Origin: Microbacterium sp. CGR2
GTDB lineage: Bacteria; Actinomycetota; Actinomycetes; Actinomycetales; Microbacteriaceae
Assembly (NCBI RefSeq): GCF_003626735.1
Contig: NZ_RBHX01000001.1
Span: forward strand, 372,001 to 436,000
Reading direction: 5' to 3'
Length of the DNA stretch: 64,000 nt
Shown: positions 33,253-41,832 of the stretch, piece after piece
How positions within the stretch are numbered: the stretch's first letter is position 1
How the letters are laid out: every line of letters starts with the position of its first letter
Made by a program: the position numbers and the translations under genes
Notes under the pieces: generated by a model
What the model was told of the DNA's origin: nothing
What the model saw: only the letters and a program-made list of their open reading frames with translations
Databases searched by the model: none

Positions 33253-33621
33253 TCAGCCGCAGAAGGTGGAGACCGAATCCTTGAGCTGCTCGACCGCCTC
33301 GATCGCTTCCGGCGACTGCAGGTCGTCGATGCCGGCGAGTTGCTGAGAGCCCGACCGGATGAGGTCACCCAGCTGACCGCCGACATCGTCGGCGGCGCCG
33401 TCCAGAGTCGTGACGAGTTGGTCACGAGCCGACTTGACCTGCTCCTCGGTCGCCTCTCCCTGGCCGAGCGCGCTCTCGTACTGACCGTAGGCGTCGTCGA
33501 AGGTCGCACAGACCTCATCCACCGGCACCCCGGCCGCATCGCCGGCCATCTGGGCGACCTGCGAGCATCCGGTGAGCAGACCGGCGACGAGGACGATCGG
33601 AACGAGGGCGAGTCGGCGCAT
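33253..33621 (-). CDS. Small lipoprotein of unknown function
   Basis: This 122-residue exported protein has a basic start, a hydrophobic core and lipobox LLTGC near residue 19. The mature part is acidic, helical and ends STFCG, with one internal Cys in EVCATF that could pair with it. The ATG lies exactly 6 bases after TACCCT on its strand, so it is probably leaderless. Convergent with the nuclease-like gene. No known domain. Confidence 0.8.
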   Translation of the reverse strand: MRRLALVPIVLVAGLLTGCSQVAQMAGDAAGVPVDEVCATFDDAYGQYESALGQGEATEEQVKSARDQLVTTLDGAADDVGGQLGDLIRSGSQQLAGIDDLQSPEAIEAVEQLKDSVSTFCG

Positions 33622-33715
33622 GACTCGAGGGTAACCGCGCGACCTGAGTGCACGCGGAGCCGACGCCACAGGATGCTGCCTCCACGAACGGTTCGTCCAG
33701 CACTCGGGTCTCCCG

Positions 33716-33739
33716 TTGACCCTCTCACTGTGTCAGGGT
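33716..33739 (+). promoter_or_regulatory. MerR-type promoter/operator
   Basis: A TTGACC -35-like box and an interrupted inverted repeat ACCCT/AGGGT, 11 bases apart, lie just before the MerR-family gene. An operator between widely spaced promoter boxes is the usual MerR layout, though no clear -10 box is seen. Confidence 0.4.
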
Positions 33740-33744
33740 GAAAC

Positions 33745-34596
33745 GTGGTCTCCATCATGTACAACATCGGAGAGTTCGCGGCTCACGGGCGCGTGAGCGT
33801 GCGGATGCTGCGGCATTATGACGCGATCGGGCTCCTGAAGCCCGCGCGCGTGGAGGAGCATTCCGGGTATCGGCGTTACGAGCCCGGGCAACTCAGACGG
33901 CTGTTGCAGATCGTCGAGTTGCGGGACCTCGGGTGCTCTCTGGAGGACGCCGCCGAGGTCCTCGGCGCCCCCGACGAGAGCGACGCTCTTCGCGTCGTGC
34001 TCATGCGTCGGCGCGCAGAGCTGGAGGCGTCCCTTGCCGCAGATGAAGCACGGCTCGCGCGTGTGACGGCGCGACTCTCCTCACTCGAAGGAGAACCACC
34101 CATGTCTGAACTCATCTTCCGCACCCTGGAACCCGTAACGGTCTACGCAGCCCGTGGCACCGCCCCGGGTATGGGGCCGGAGAACGTGTCACCGGTGATC
34201 GATCGCATCCTTCCCCCACTGGAGGCCGCGTTGAAGGAGTCGGGCGTCGACTACAGGGAGCCCGGGATCTTCTGGTACGAACCGATCGAGGGAACGGAGG
34301 ATCTCGGCGTCAACGTCTCGTGGATCGCCGGCGAGAATCCGCAGCCCGGGGGCGGGTGGGAGGTCGTCGATCTTCCCGGGGCCGAGCGCGTCGCGGTGTG
34401 GAGATACGAGGGTGACATGCCGGGCATCGGCCGCGCCTGGCACGAGTTCATGGTGGCGATGGCCGCCGCAGGGTGCGAGCCGGTCGGGCCTTCCCGGGAG
34501 GTGTACCTCGACGCCGAGGGCCCCCAGACCGAATGGGTCACCGAACTGCAACAGCCTGTCAGGACGACGTCGGACGGTGTCGCGACTGACGGGTGA
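33745..34596 (+). CDS. MerR family regulator with GyrI-like effector domain
   Basis: This 283-residue protein has an N-terminal MerR winged helix (IGEFAAHGRVSVRMLRHYDAIGLL), a coiled-coil dimer helix about residues 75-115, and a C-terminal GyrI-like ligand domain as in BltR/BmrR. It probably senses a cationic or aromatic compound and activates an unknown target. The GTG at 33745 gives VVSIMYNIGEF; the ATG at 33757 is equally plausible. The stand-alone GyrI-like gene is 3.6 kb away. Confidence 0.92.
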   Translation: MVSIMYNIGEFAAHGRVSVRMLRHYDAIGLLKPARVEEHSGYRRYEPGQLRRLLQIVELRDLGCSLEDAAEVLGAPDESDALRVVLMRRRAELEASLAADEARLARVTARLSSLEGEPPMSELIFRTLEPVTVYAARGTAPGMGPENVSPVIDRILPPLEAALKESGVDYREPGIFWYEPIEGTEDLGVNVSWIAGENPQPGGGWEVVDLPGAERVAVWRYEGDMPGIGRAWHEFMVAMAAAGCEPVGPSREVYLDAEGPQTEWVTELQQPVRTTSDGVATDG

Positions 34597-34648
34597 ATGC
34601 CCGCGCGCGGAGTGCCTCGCCGCGGCAGCGAGGCACTACGGTGAGCAT

Positions 34649-35038
34649 GTGTCTCCTGGTCGCAAGTTCCCTGCGAAGAGGTCACCTGCGACCAGCGCCA
34701 GGTACGCCAAGCGCCGGAAAGTGCGTTTGGCGCGTGTCGACAATGACCTCACGGCCGACGAATGGGCGAGCATCCGCGACGCGTGGGGCGGCTGCGCTTA
34801 CTGCCAGGTGACGGGTGTCGCCATGCAGCGCGATTGCATCATGCCCGTCTCTCGCGGTGGCCGCTACACCTTGGCGAACGTGGTCCCCGCCTGCGCGTCC
34901 TGCAATGCGAGCAAACACAACGGTGAGGTCACCGCGTGGCTTCGCCGGAAGAAGTTGGACGAGCGAACCTTCCTCATCCGCCAGGCGACGATTCTGAAGG
35001 CGCTCCTCGCGGCAGACGATCCAGGTCTCGCGAGCTGA
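34649..35038 (+). CDS. HNH endonuclease
   Basis: GTG start exactly 6 bases after TACGGT gives 129 residues with an HNH nuclease core: CAYCQ zinc Cys pair, DCIMPVSRGGRYTLANVVPA and CASCNASKHN. The first His of the usual DH pair is replaced by Cys-Ile in this copy (DCIMP), which is unusual and may reduce or alter activity. It is not near restriction-modification or phage genes. Its role is unknown, as for most single HNH proteins. Confidence 0.88.
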   Translation: MSPGRKFPAKRSPATSARYAKRRKVRLARVDNDLTADEWASIRDAWGGCAYCQVTGVAMQRDCIMPVSRGGRYTLANVVPACASCNASKHNGEVTAWLRRKKLDERTFLIRQATILKALLAADDPGLAS

Positions 35039-35042
35039 CCCG

Positions 35043-35243
35043 TCAGCGACGAATCGAGCGAATCGCAGCGATCAGGATGCCGAACGCAAAGACGGGGACC
35101 GCGCCGAAAACCGACCGCCAGTTCCCGTTGAGGACCGGGATTCCGATCGCGACAAGCACCCCGATCACGAAGATCGAGATGATGATGGCGCGCCACAGCG
35201 TGTCCGTCGTCGTTCTGGTCGTCGCCCGTTCCGATTCGCTCAT
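35043..35243 (-). CDS. Small membrane protein (66 aa) of unknown function
   Basis: A hydrophilic start (MSESERATTRTTTDTLW) is followed by two hydrophobic helices and the basic tail RSIRR. The product is of the size and shape of many unassigned actinobacterial membrane peptides. A large inverted repeat lies about 100 bases upstream. It is convergent with the HNH gene, 4 bases away. Confidence 0.65.
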   Translation of the reverse strand: MSESERATTRTTTDTLWRAIIISIFVIGVLVAIGIPVLNGNWRSVFGAVPVFAFGILIAAIRSIRR

Positions 35244-35341
35244 GACTACAGTCTGTCTCTTCGCGACCGGCATGGATGTAGGCCGTTCGGCGGACAACGG
35301 CCCGGAGTTCTCGGGCCCGCATCCGCAGCCCGACCACGGCA

Positions 35342-35418
35342 CACTTGTCGGGGGTTTTCACGGATGCCGGGACATACGCCCCGTGCCGGCCTACAGGTGT
35401 GAAAACTCCCGACAGGTG
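35342..35418. repeat. Inverted repeat with 20-bp arms (77 bp overall)
   Basis: CACTTGTCGGGGGTTTTCAC (35342-35361) and GTGAAAACTCCCGACAGGTG (35399-35418) pair at 18 of 20 positions across a 37-base spacer. It lies between the end of the DUF1206 gene and the start of the small membrane-protein gene, both leftward. It could be a terminator-like or REP-like element; no second copy is seen. Confidence 0.7.
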
Positions 35419-35435
35419 TACCCGTTCGCCGGCGA

Positions 35436-36245
35436 TCACATCTTCGCGTAGCGCGCGCGGGCGAAGCAGTACGCCCCGTACAGGGCCAGTCCGGCGCCGA
35501 CGGTCCACAGGATGAACGCGCCGAAGGGCAGCCCGGCCAGGGTGCGAAGCCCTGCATCCAGTCCCCCGGCCTTCTCGGGGTCGTGCGTGAATGCGGCGAC
35601 GACGAAGAGCACGCCGGTCACCGCGACCGCGATGCCCTTGGCGATGTAGCCCGCGATTCCGAGGGCGATGATGCCCTTGCGTGCCGCGCCGGCGGGAAGC
35701 TGCAGCTGCTTGGTGAAGGCCCGGGTCACGCCACGCACGATGAACGCGATGCCGACCGCGGCGACGATGAGCCCGACCAGGACGAGGAGCGCCACGCCGG
35801 CAGGCGCAGCCAGCAACTGAGCGCTGAACGACTGCGACGATTCGGAGGACTGCGACTGGCCGCCCAGCGCATACACCAGGGCGGTGCCGGCGATCGCGAG
35901 GTAGGCGACGGCCGTGCCGATGAACTTGATCCGGAGCCCCCACTTCTTCTTCGAGTCGGGGTTGCGCTCGATCAGCGCCTCGGCGATCTGCCACACCGCC
36001 AGGGCCAGGAGTCCGAGGACGATGACCCACAGCAGCGCGACGCCCGCCGGTGATTGCTGGATCTGCTGCAGCGCACCACCCTGGTCGGCATTGCCGCCTC
36101 CCCCGGTGGCGATCGAGATCGCGATGAACCCGATCAGGACATGCAGGATGCCGAGAACGACGTAGCCGACGCGGGCGAGCGTTCGGAACACGGTGGAGTC
36201 CTGAGCCGCGCGGGCCGTGGACTTCGCGGAATCAGTGGAGTTCAT
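35436..36245 (-). CDS. DUF1206 membrane protein
   Basis: This 269-residue protein has six hydrophobic helices and the repeated DUF1206 unit, seen as LARVGYVVLGILHVLIG, LRIKFIGTAVAYLAIAG and KGIIALGIAGYIAKGI, so it is built from three related helix pairs. The role of DUF1206 is not established. The start overlaps the PAP2 gene stop (ATGA), so the two are translated together. Confidence 0.92.
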   Translation of the reverse strand: MNSTDSAKSTARAAQDSTVFRTLARVGYVVLGILHVLIGFIAISIATGGGGNADQGGALQQIQQSPAGVALLWVIVLGLLALAVWQIAEALIERNPDSKKKWGLRIKFIGTAVAYLAIAGTALVYALGGQSQSSESSQSFSAQLLAAPAGVALLVLVGLIVAAVGIAFIVRGVTRAFTKQLQLPAGAARKGIIALGIAGYIAKGIAVAVTGVLFVVAAFTHDPEKAGGLDAGLRTLAGLPFGAFILWTVGAGLALYGAYCFARARYAKM

Positions 36246-36925
36246 GAGGTCGTGGACCCTTCGATCGTTGATGCGCGGGAAGAGGCGACAGCGCGTGCGG
36301 CGTGCCGGTCGCGCGCTGCTTCGACAGCGACCCAGACGAGCGTCGCGACAGCGATGCCCTCGAGCATCCCCGCCACCACGTCACTGAGCCAGTGGGCGTG
36401 AAGGTATGTGCGGCTCCACATCATCGTGACGACCCACACCGCCCCCGACGTCCACACGTACCAACGCCGGAGCACGAGACCGAGGATGACGACGACCGTG
36501 GTCGCCACCGCCGTGTGCCCGGACGGGAACGAGGTCGCGACGCTCTCGGCCAGCGAATCCGAGGGGCGCGTGCGTCCGATCACCGCAGCCATCGTCGCTC
36601 CGATCGCCACGACGGTGACCATCGCGATCGCGAGGGTGGCAGCATCCCACCGCCGTCCGCGCCACAGGAGCAGCAGGATCAGCACGGCCCCGACGATGAT
36701 CATGCCGATCGTGCCGCCGACGACGGCGGGCACCCAGGCGACGACCAGTCCGATCTCGCCGGTGGCGGCATCCATCAGATCGTGCCACCAGATGTCGACC
36801 GCGAGCGGCTTGTGGTCATCGAGCGCGACGACGACACGGAGAACCACGAAAGCGACGCTGGCGGCGATCCCGATCAGGAGGCCGACGGACCGAGCCCGGG
36901 CGCTCGGAACATCGACCGCGCTCAC
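36242..36925 (-). CDS. PAP2-family membrane phosphatase
   Basis: GTG start with a gatggag ribosome site gives 227 residues with about five to six helices and the acid-phosphatase-like catalytic motifs in order: IGRTRPSD, PSGHT and SRTYLHAHWLSDV. It likely removes phosphate from isoprenoid or phosphatidyl lipids at the outer membrane face, e.g. undecaprenyl pyrophosphate recycling. It is translationally coupled to the DUF1206 gene. Confidence 0.92.
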   Translation of the reverse strand: MSAVDVPSARARSVGLLIGIAASVAFVVLRVVVALDDHKPLAVDIWWHDLMDAATGEIGLVVAWVPAVVGGTIGMIIVGAVLILLLLWRGRRWDAATLAIAMVTVVAIGATMAAVIGRTRPSDSLAESVATSFPSGHTAVATTVVVILGLVLRRWYVWTSGAVWVVTMMWSRTYLHAHWLSDVVAGMLEGIAVATLVWVAVEAARDRHAARAVASSRASTIEGSTTS

Positions 36926-37012
36926 GAGGTCAACTCCATCGTTTCGGGTTCACGATGCGCCTTTCGCCGTCTTGATCCTATCCAGCCGAGACCGGCGAAG
37001 CGGGCATCTCGC

Positions 37013-37684
37013 TCACCCGCCGACGACCCCCAACTCGTACGCTCGGATGACCACGTGGACGCGGCTTCGGAGGTCGAGCTTCGAGAGCACTCTGCCGACG
37101 TGAGCTTTGACGGTTGATTCGCTCAGGTGAAGGGCCGCCGCGATCTCCGCGTTGCTCTCACCTCGCCCGATGAGCACGAAGATCTCGCGCTCACGCGGAG
37201 TGAGAATCGACAGCGCCCCCTCGGCGTCGTCCTCCCGACGTGCTCCGAAGTGCGGTCCCGCGATCTCGATCAGCTTCGCCGTGATGCGCGGAGACACGAC
37301 CGCGTCTCCCGAGTGGACGGCGAAGACCGCCGAGATCAGCTCGTCCGGGCGGGTGTCCTTCAGAAGGAAGCCCGCCGCCCCGGCCTCGAGCGCGCCGAAG
37401 GCGGCATCGTCCAGGTCGTAGGTCGTGAGAACGAGCACGCGCGTGTCGGGGAGCACGTCCGTCAGCTGCCGTGTGGCCTCGATCCCGTCGAGCACGGGCA
37501 TCCGCACGTCCATCAGCACCACGTCGGGGCGGAGGCGCCGCGCGGCGCCGATCGCCTGCAGTCCGTCGGCCGCCTCGCCCACGACCGTCAATCCCGGCGC
37601 AGCATCGAGCACCAGGCGCAGACCGTAGCGGACGAGTTCCTGATCGTCGACGAGAAGAATGCGGATGCTGTCTGTCGCACTCAT
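37013..37684 (-). CDS. Response regulator, NarL/LuxR family
   Basis: This 223-residue protein has a receiver (ILLVDDQELVRYG, Asp in VVLMDVRMPVLDG, Lys in FLLKDTRPDE) and a LuxR HTH (LTPREREIFVLIGRGESN, STVKAHVGRVLSKLDLRSR). It is last of a four-gene operon: ABC ATPase, ABC permease, kinase, this gene, with an ATGA overlap to the kinase. It probably controls the exporter operon, as in other actinobacterial modules of this type. Confidence 0.94.
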   Translation of the reverse strand: MSATDSIRILLVDDQELVRYGLRLVLDAAPGLTVVGEAADGLQAIGAARRLRPDVVLMDVRMPVLDGIEATRQLTDVLPDTRVLVLTTYDLDDAAFGALEAGAAGFLLKDTRPDELISAVFAVHSGDAVVSPRITAKLIEIAGPHFGARREDDAEGALSILTPREREIFVLIGRGESNAEIAAALHLSESTVKAHVGRVLSKLDLRSRVHVVIRAYELGVVGG

Positions 37685-38865
37685 TCGTCCTCCCAGTGCA
37701 GGTGTGCGCAGACCCGCCAGCCGCCGCCTTCGCGAGGACCGATCTCGAGAGATCCGTCGAACATGGCCACCCGCTCCTTCATACCGAGGATGCCGCGACC
37801 GGCGTCCTGCTGGTCGAGATTTCGTGACACCGACGCCGCGGCGTCTTCGACGCGAATGGTCACGTCGTGCTCCGCCCATTCGAGTGCGACCGAGACGGAA
37901 TCGACGCCTTGCGCGTGGCGGAGCACGTTGGTGAGCGACTCCTGCACGATCCGGTAGACGGTGATGCCCACTGCGGGGTCGGCCGTCGCCGTTCCTGTCT
38001 CGGCGAACTGCACCGGCAGTCCGGCCGCCGCGAAACCGTCCACCAGTGCGGCGATCTGCGTGGCATCCGGCTGCGGTGCGTGCGACGGCTCCGTCGGCTC
38101 ATCCGGCTGGCGGACCGCGCCGAGTAACCGACGAACCTCGCCGAGGGTGCGCCGACCTGTCTCAGCGACGCGGGCGATCGCGATCTTCGCTTCGTCGGGG
38201 CGCTCATCGGCGGCAGCGCGAGCACCGTCGGAGATCGCGATCATCACGGTCAGGCTGTGCGCGATCACGTCGTGCATCTCCCGTGCGATGCGCTCGCGCT
38301 CACGTGCGACGGCGATCTCCGCCAGCTGCTCCCGCTCACGAGAGAGCTGTTCGGCCCGCTCCACGAGTGCGTCGAGGGAGCGTCGCCGCTGCCCCGCGCT
38401 CGTCCCGAGCAGGGCGGTGATGAGGAGCACGGCGGCGATCGCGCCGAACACCACCAGCCCGTCGACGAACGGGTCCCTCGGCGTCACCGGCGGGGATCCC
38501 CACAGCGACGGCCCCCGCGCCAGCCGCGCGGTGAAGGTCGCTGCCCCCAGCACTCCGAACGCCATCGCTGCGCCGAACCAGCTCCACGCTCCGACCGCCG
38601 TTCTCGTCGCAGCGACGCGATACAGGGTGATCACGACGAGGATCGACTCCGCGCCGGTTCCGACCGCGAGGGAGAAGATCGTCAGCAGCAGCGCTGCCGC
38701 CAATGCCACCCTCGGATGCCGACGGCGCACGACCAAGACGCCCACACCGCAGACTGCCGACCCCGCGGAGATCCACAGCGGCGTGCCGAAGCGCGGCTCG
38801 GCCGAGATCACGAGCAGGCTGACGGCCACGAGGAGATAGCTTCCGGATGCCGTCGCGCTCAGCAT
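37681..38865 (-). CDS. Sensor histidine kinase, HisKA_3 family
   Basis: The 394-residue protein has about five membrane helices in residues 5-150, a coiled-coil (SLDALVERAEQLSREREQLA), the phospho-acceptor motif REMHDVIAHSLTVMI and an HATPase domain (ESLTNVLRHAQG, GILGMKERVAMF). The ATG at 38865 follows a ggaag site and lies 21 bases after the permease stop. With little extracellular part it resembles LiaS/VraS-like intramembrane sensors of envelope stress. Confidence 0.93.
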   Translation of the reverse strand: MLSATASGSYLLVAVSLLVISAEPRFGTPLWISAGSAVCGVGVLVVRRRHPRVALAAALLLTIFSLAVGTGAESILVVITLYRVAATRTAVGAWSWFGAAMAFGVLGAATFTARLARGPSLWGSPPVTPRDPFVDGLVVFGAIAAVLLITALLGTSAGQRRRSLDALVERAEQLSREREQLAEIAVARERERIAREMHDVIAHSLTVMIAISDGARAAADERPDEAKIAIARVAETGRRTLGEVRRLLGAVRQPDEPTEPSHAPQPDATQIAALVDGFAAAGLPVQFAETGTATADPAVGITVYRIVQESLTNVLRHAQGVDSVSVALEWAEHDVTIRVEDAAASVSRNLDQQDAGRGILGMKERVAMFDGSLEIGPREGGGWRVCAHLHWEDE

Positions 38866-38885
38866 CCGCCGCTTCCGACCGGAGT

Positions 38886-39731
38886 TCAGGCGTCCCTCCG
38901 ACGAAGCGCGATCAGCCCCGCGGTGAGCGCGACAGCCGCCCACGCCATGGCTGTGATCCACCCGGCGGCCGGGCTGAGGTACTGCTGAGTCGCGTCCGCG
39001 AAGCCGAGCGACGGGTCTCCGAGCCGCACCATCGAATCGCCGGCATGCGACAGCAGATACAGCCGAACCGTGCGGACGAGCTCGGAGGTGGGAAGCACCG
39101 ACAGGAGCACGGGACCGAGCAGCGTCGTACAGAACACGACCAACGATCCTCCCACCGCCGAACGGAGCAATGCGCCGACGCCCAGACCGAACACCGCGCA
39201 CAGTCCAACATAGATCGCGCCTCCGACCAGAGCGAACGCGAACCCCGGCGCCGCGAGGTCGGTCTCGATCCCGAAGCCGGAGTACAGCGGATAGGTAATG
39301 GCCCAGGAGCCGAACACCGAGATGAGGGCGGTGACGACCATCACCGGGAAGACCACCACTGCTTTCGCCGCGAGAACGAGGCCTCGGCGCGGGGCGGCGA
39401 TCAGCGTGGGTTGGATCGTCCCCGAGGAGTACTCCGAGGTGATCGCGAGGACACCCAGGACACCGGCGATGATCTGACCGAACAGGAGCGTTCCCAGAGT
39501 GATCGAGTCGAGGGTGAAGGCGACGGAGGCCACCGAGGGGACGCCGGCGGATTCGAGCGTCAACACGAACAGGAGGCTCACCCCGATACCGAAAGCGAGC
39601 AGGGCGGCGAGCAGGAAGCCGGTCGAGCGCAGGCTCATCAGCTTGACGAACTCCGACCGCACGACGTTGGCGAAGCGCAGCCGGTCGTCAGCCTGGACGT
39701 ACGTGGAACGCTGCAGGGTGGGGGTGGTCAT
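38886..39731 (-). CDS. ABC transporter permease (ABC-2/DUF3533-like export type)
   Basis: The 281-residue protein has six membrane helices; the phrase ITSEYSSGTIQPTL after helix 2 is typical of export permeases of the BcrB/YhgE-like group. Its ATG overlaps the stop of the ATPase gene (ATGA). It should export a peptide, lipid or drug with the ATPase under the control of the kinase/regulator pair. Confidence 0.92.
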   Translation of the reverse strand: MTTPTLQRSTYVQADDRLRFANVVRSEFVKLMSLRSTGFLLAALLAFGIGVSLLFVLTLESAGVPSVASVAFTLDSITLGTLLFGQIIAGVLGVLAITSEYSSGTIQPTLIAAPRRGLVLAAKAVVVFPVMVVTALISVFGSWAITYPLYSGFGIETDLAAPGFAFALVGGAIYVGLCAVFGLGVGALLRSAVGGSLVVFCTTLLGPVLLSVLPTSELVRTVRLYLLSHAGDSMVRLGDPSLGFADATQQYLSPAAGWITAMAWAAVALTAGLIALRRRDA

Positions 39732-40654
39732 CGGTCGACTCCCGTTCGTGAGGGTGTTGAGCGGTATTCGACCGCTCCGGCGGTCAGGGCGATGTAGGCG
39801 TCTTCGAGGCTCCCGGAGAGGGAAGCGACCTCGTAGAGGACGACCCCCGCCGTCGCGGCGGCGTTCGCGACCTGTTCTGGCGTCAGCCCGGTGACGTCGA
39901 CGGCCCCGTCCGTGCGGGGCACCACGGTGACTCCCGGTGCGGCGAGCGCTGCCGTCAGGCCGGCGAGATCATGGGTCCGCACGCGGACAGCAGACTCGGT
40001 CACTTCCGCGATCACCTCACTGATCGGTCCGTCCGCCAGGATCCTGCCTCTGCCGATCACGATGAGGTCGTCGGCGGTCTGGGCCATCTCGCTCATCAGG
40101 TGTGAGGAGAGCAGGACGGTGCGGCCCTCGCCCGCCAGCCGACGCATGAGCTGGCGCACCCAGAGGACGCCCTCGGGGTCGAGCCCGTTCACCGGCTCGT
40201 CGAGGATGACGGTCGCGGGGTCGCCGAGCAGCGCGGCGGCGATGCCCAGCCGCTGTCCCATCCCCAACGAGAATCCGCCCACACGCTTGCCCGCCACGGC
40301 GTCGAGGCCGGCCATCCCGATCACCTCACGCACCCGCGCGGTGCCGATGCCGTGGGTCAGCGCGATGGCCTGCAAGTGCTTGTAGGCGGTGCGCCCCTTG
40401 TGTGCGGCCTTCGCATCGAGCAGAACGCCGACCTCCCGTAGCGGTGCGGCATGTCCGGCGTACGGACGTCCGTTCACCTCGACGACTCCGGACGACGGCC
40501 GATCCAGGCCGACGATCATCCTCATGGCCGTGGACTTCCCGGCCCCGTTCGGACCCAGAAACCCGGTCACGCGTCCCGGTCTCGCTGTGAAGTCGACGCC
40601 CTCGACGGCGACCTTGTCCTTGTAGCGCTTGGTCAGCGCGCGTGCTGTGATCAT
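39728..40654 (-). CDS. ABC transporter ATP-binding protein (BcrA-like)
   Basis: The 308-residue ATPase has Walker A GPNGAGKST near residue 35, Q-loop region VGVLLDAKAAHKGRT, signature GFSLGMGQRLG, Walker B VILDEPVNGLDPEG and H-loop LLSSHLMSEM. The C-terminal 80 residues match the extra domain of bacitracin/lantibiotic-type ATPases. First gene of the exporter/two-component operon; the upstream region holds repeated GAGTACCG boxes. Confidence 0.94.
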   Translation of the reverse strand: MITARALTKRYKDKVAVEGVDFTARPGRVTGFLGPNGAGKSTAMRMIVGLDRPSSGVVEVNGRPYAGHAAPLREVGVLLDAKAAHKGRTAYKHLQAIALTHGIGTARVREVIGMAGLDAVAGKRVGGFSLGMGQRLGIAAALLGDPATVILDEPVNGLDPEGVLWVRQLMRRLAGEGRTVLLSSHLMSEMAQTADDLIVIGRGRILADGPISEVIAEVTESAVRVRTHDLAGLTAALAAPGVTVVPRTDGAVDVTGLTPEQVANAAATAGVVLYEVASLSGSLEDAYIALTAGAVEYRSTPSRTGVDR

Positions 40655-40715
40655 GTGAGATCCCTTCCGTCGGCACTCACGCTAAGACGGAGCCATCGGC
40701 CGGCACATCGGACGG

Positions 40716-40745
40716 CGGTACTCACTTCCCGACCACCCGGTACTC
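40716..40745. promoter_or_regulatory. Direct repeats 22 bases apart upstream of the exporter operon
   Basis: CGGTACTC occurs at 40716 and 40738, that is GAGTACCG twice on the operon strand. The spacing of two helical turns and the place just upstream of the ATPase gene fit a binding site for the operon's LuxR-type regulator. A GGTACCGG palindrome abuts the second copy. Confidence 0.5.
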
Positions 40746-40769
40746 AGGTACCGGTGGTGCGCCTTTAAC

Positions 40770-41645
40770 TCACGCGGGCCGTGCGGATTCGGCGATGTGC
40801 GACAACAGCCCGAGGGCGGTTTCACGCAGGGTGCCGTCCGGGTCGAGCGACGGATCGTAGGAGGCCAGCGTGGCGGATCCGACAGGCACGGCGCTGGCGG
40901 TCCGAGCGACGATCTCGCGCACGTCCTCAGCGGAGAATCCGCCGGGCGCTGCGTAGTCGTTCGCGGGGGCGATGGAGGGGTCGTAGACGTCGAGGTCGAC
41001 GTGAAGATGAACGACATCGGCACGTCGCACCAAGGCCTCCAGGGCGGCCGACAGCGCGTCGGGCTCTGTCGCTTCGCCCACCGAGAGCACGGACACTCGC
41101 GACGCATCCAGCACCAGACGCTGCGCCTCCGTCAGGTCACGCGCCCCGATGTGGATGACGTTCTCTTCCGGAAGCGCCCGGAATCCGGGAATGCGCCCGG
41201 TTGCGGCCTGCCAACATCGCCCGACCGCCATGGCCAGGCCCTGACCGTCGAGGAATCCCGTGCCATCCTCATCCGGGGTGTTGAAGTCACCATGAGCATC
41301 GAGCCAGACGAGTCCGACCCGCTTCCCCTCGGCGGTCAACGCCGCGAGAGCCCCCACGGTCGCGTTGCAGTTCCCGGCCAGCACCAGCGGCAGTGAGCCA
41401 CGCTGCCGGGCGTTCGCCACCTGTTCTGCGAGGGCGCGCTGCAGCTCGAATGCGGTTCGGAGTTCGGACCGCCACGAGGAGGTGGGCTCGACCTCCGTCT
41501 CCTGCACGACGAATCCACGGCTGTGCAGCATCGGCGCCGCGCCCGCCGCGCGCAGCGCACGGGGCCCGGCCCCCATGCGCTGGTCGTAGTGACCCGAGTC
41601 GTACGGGGAGTAGAGGAGCTGAACCGAGGAGAACCGCTCAGGCAT
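40770..41645 (-). CDS. Arginase/agmatinase-family protein with altered metal site
   Basis: The 291-residue protein has two manganese motifs of the ureohydrolase family, VWLDAHGDFN and HLHVDLDVYDPSIAP. The first motif, normally GGDHS-like with a His ligand, reads LAGNCNATVG, so the first His is missing. It may keep one metal or act on another C-N bond; a described group of arginase-like proteins shares GNCN. The ATG at 41645 lies 5 bases after TAGAGT (leaderless). Substrate unknown. Confidence 0.85.
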   Translation of the reverse strand: MPERFSSVQLLYSPYDSGHYDQRMGAGPRALRAAGAAPMLHSRGFVVQETEVEPTSSWRSELRTAFELQRALAEQVANARQRGSLPLVLAGNCNATVGALAALTAEGKRVGLVWLDAHGDFNTPDEDGTGFLDGQGLAMAVGRCWQAATGRIPGFRALPEENVIHIGARDLTEAQRLVLDASRVSVLSVGEATEPDALSAALEALVRRADVVHLHVDLDVYDPSIAPANDYAAPGGFSAEDVREIVARTASAVPVGSATLASYDPSLDPDGTLRETALGLLSHIAESARPA

Positions 41646-41688
41646 GCGATACTCTAGGCGAGGCCGTGGGCGACCGAGTCTGGAGACG

Positions 41689-41796
41689 CGTTTCGTCTCG
41701 TCGCTGCGCTCCTCGCTCAACGACCGAAAGCGGGCGCTGCGCTCCTCGCTCGACGACTGAGCACCGGTCGTTGAGCGAGCGGAGCGAGACGAAACG
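41689..41796. repeat. REP-like inverted repeat pair (tcgttgagcgagc family)
   Basis: A reverse copy (cgtttcgtctcgtcgctgcg... ending aacgacc, about 41689-41725), a partial copy near 41734-41759 and a forward copy (ggtcgttgagcgagcggagc... ending gaaacg, 41766-41796) together form a large palindrome. The same unit recurs at 56081-56234. It is noncoding and lies upstream of the arginase-like gene. Confidence 0.85.
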
Positions 41797-41832
41797 CCCC
41801 GAGCACCATCACATCAGGGCGCTGCGGTGCAC

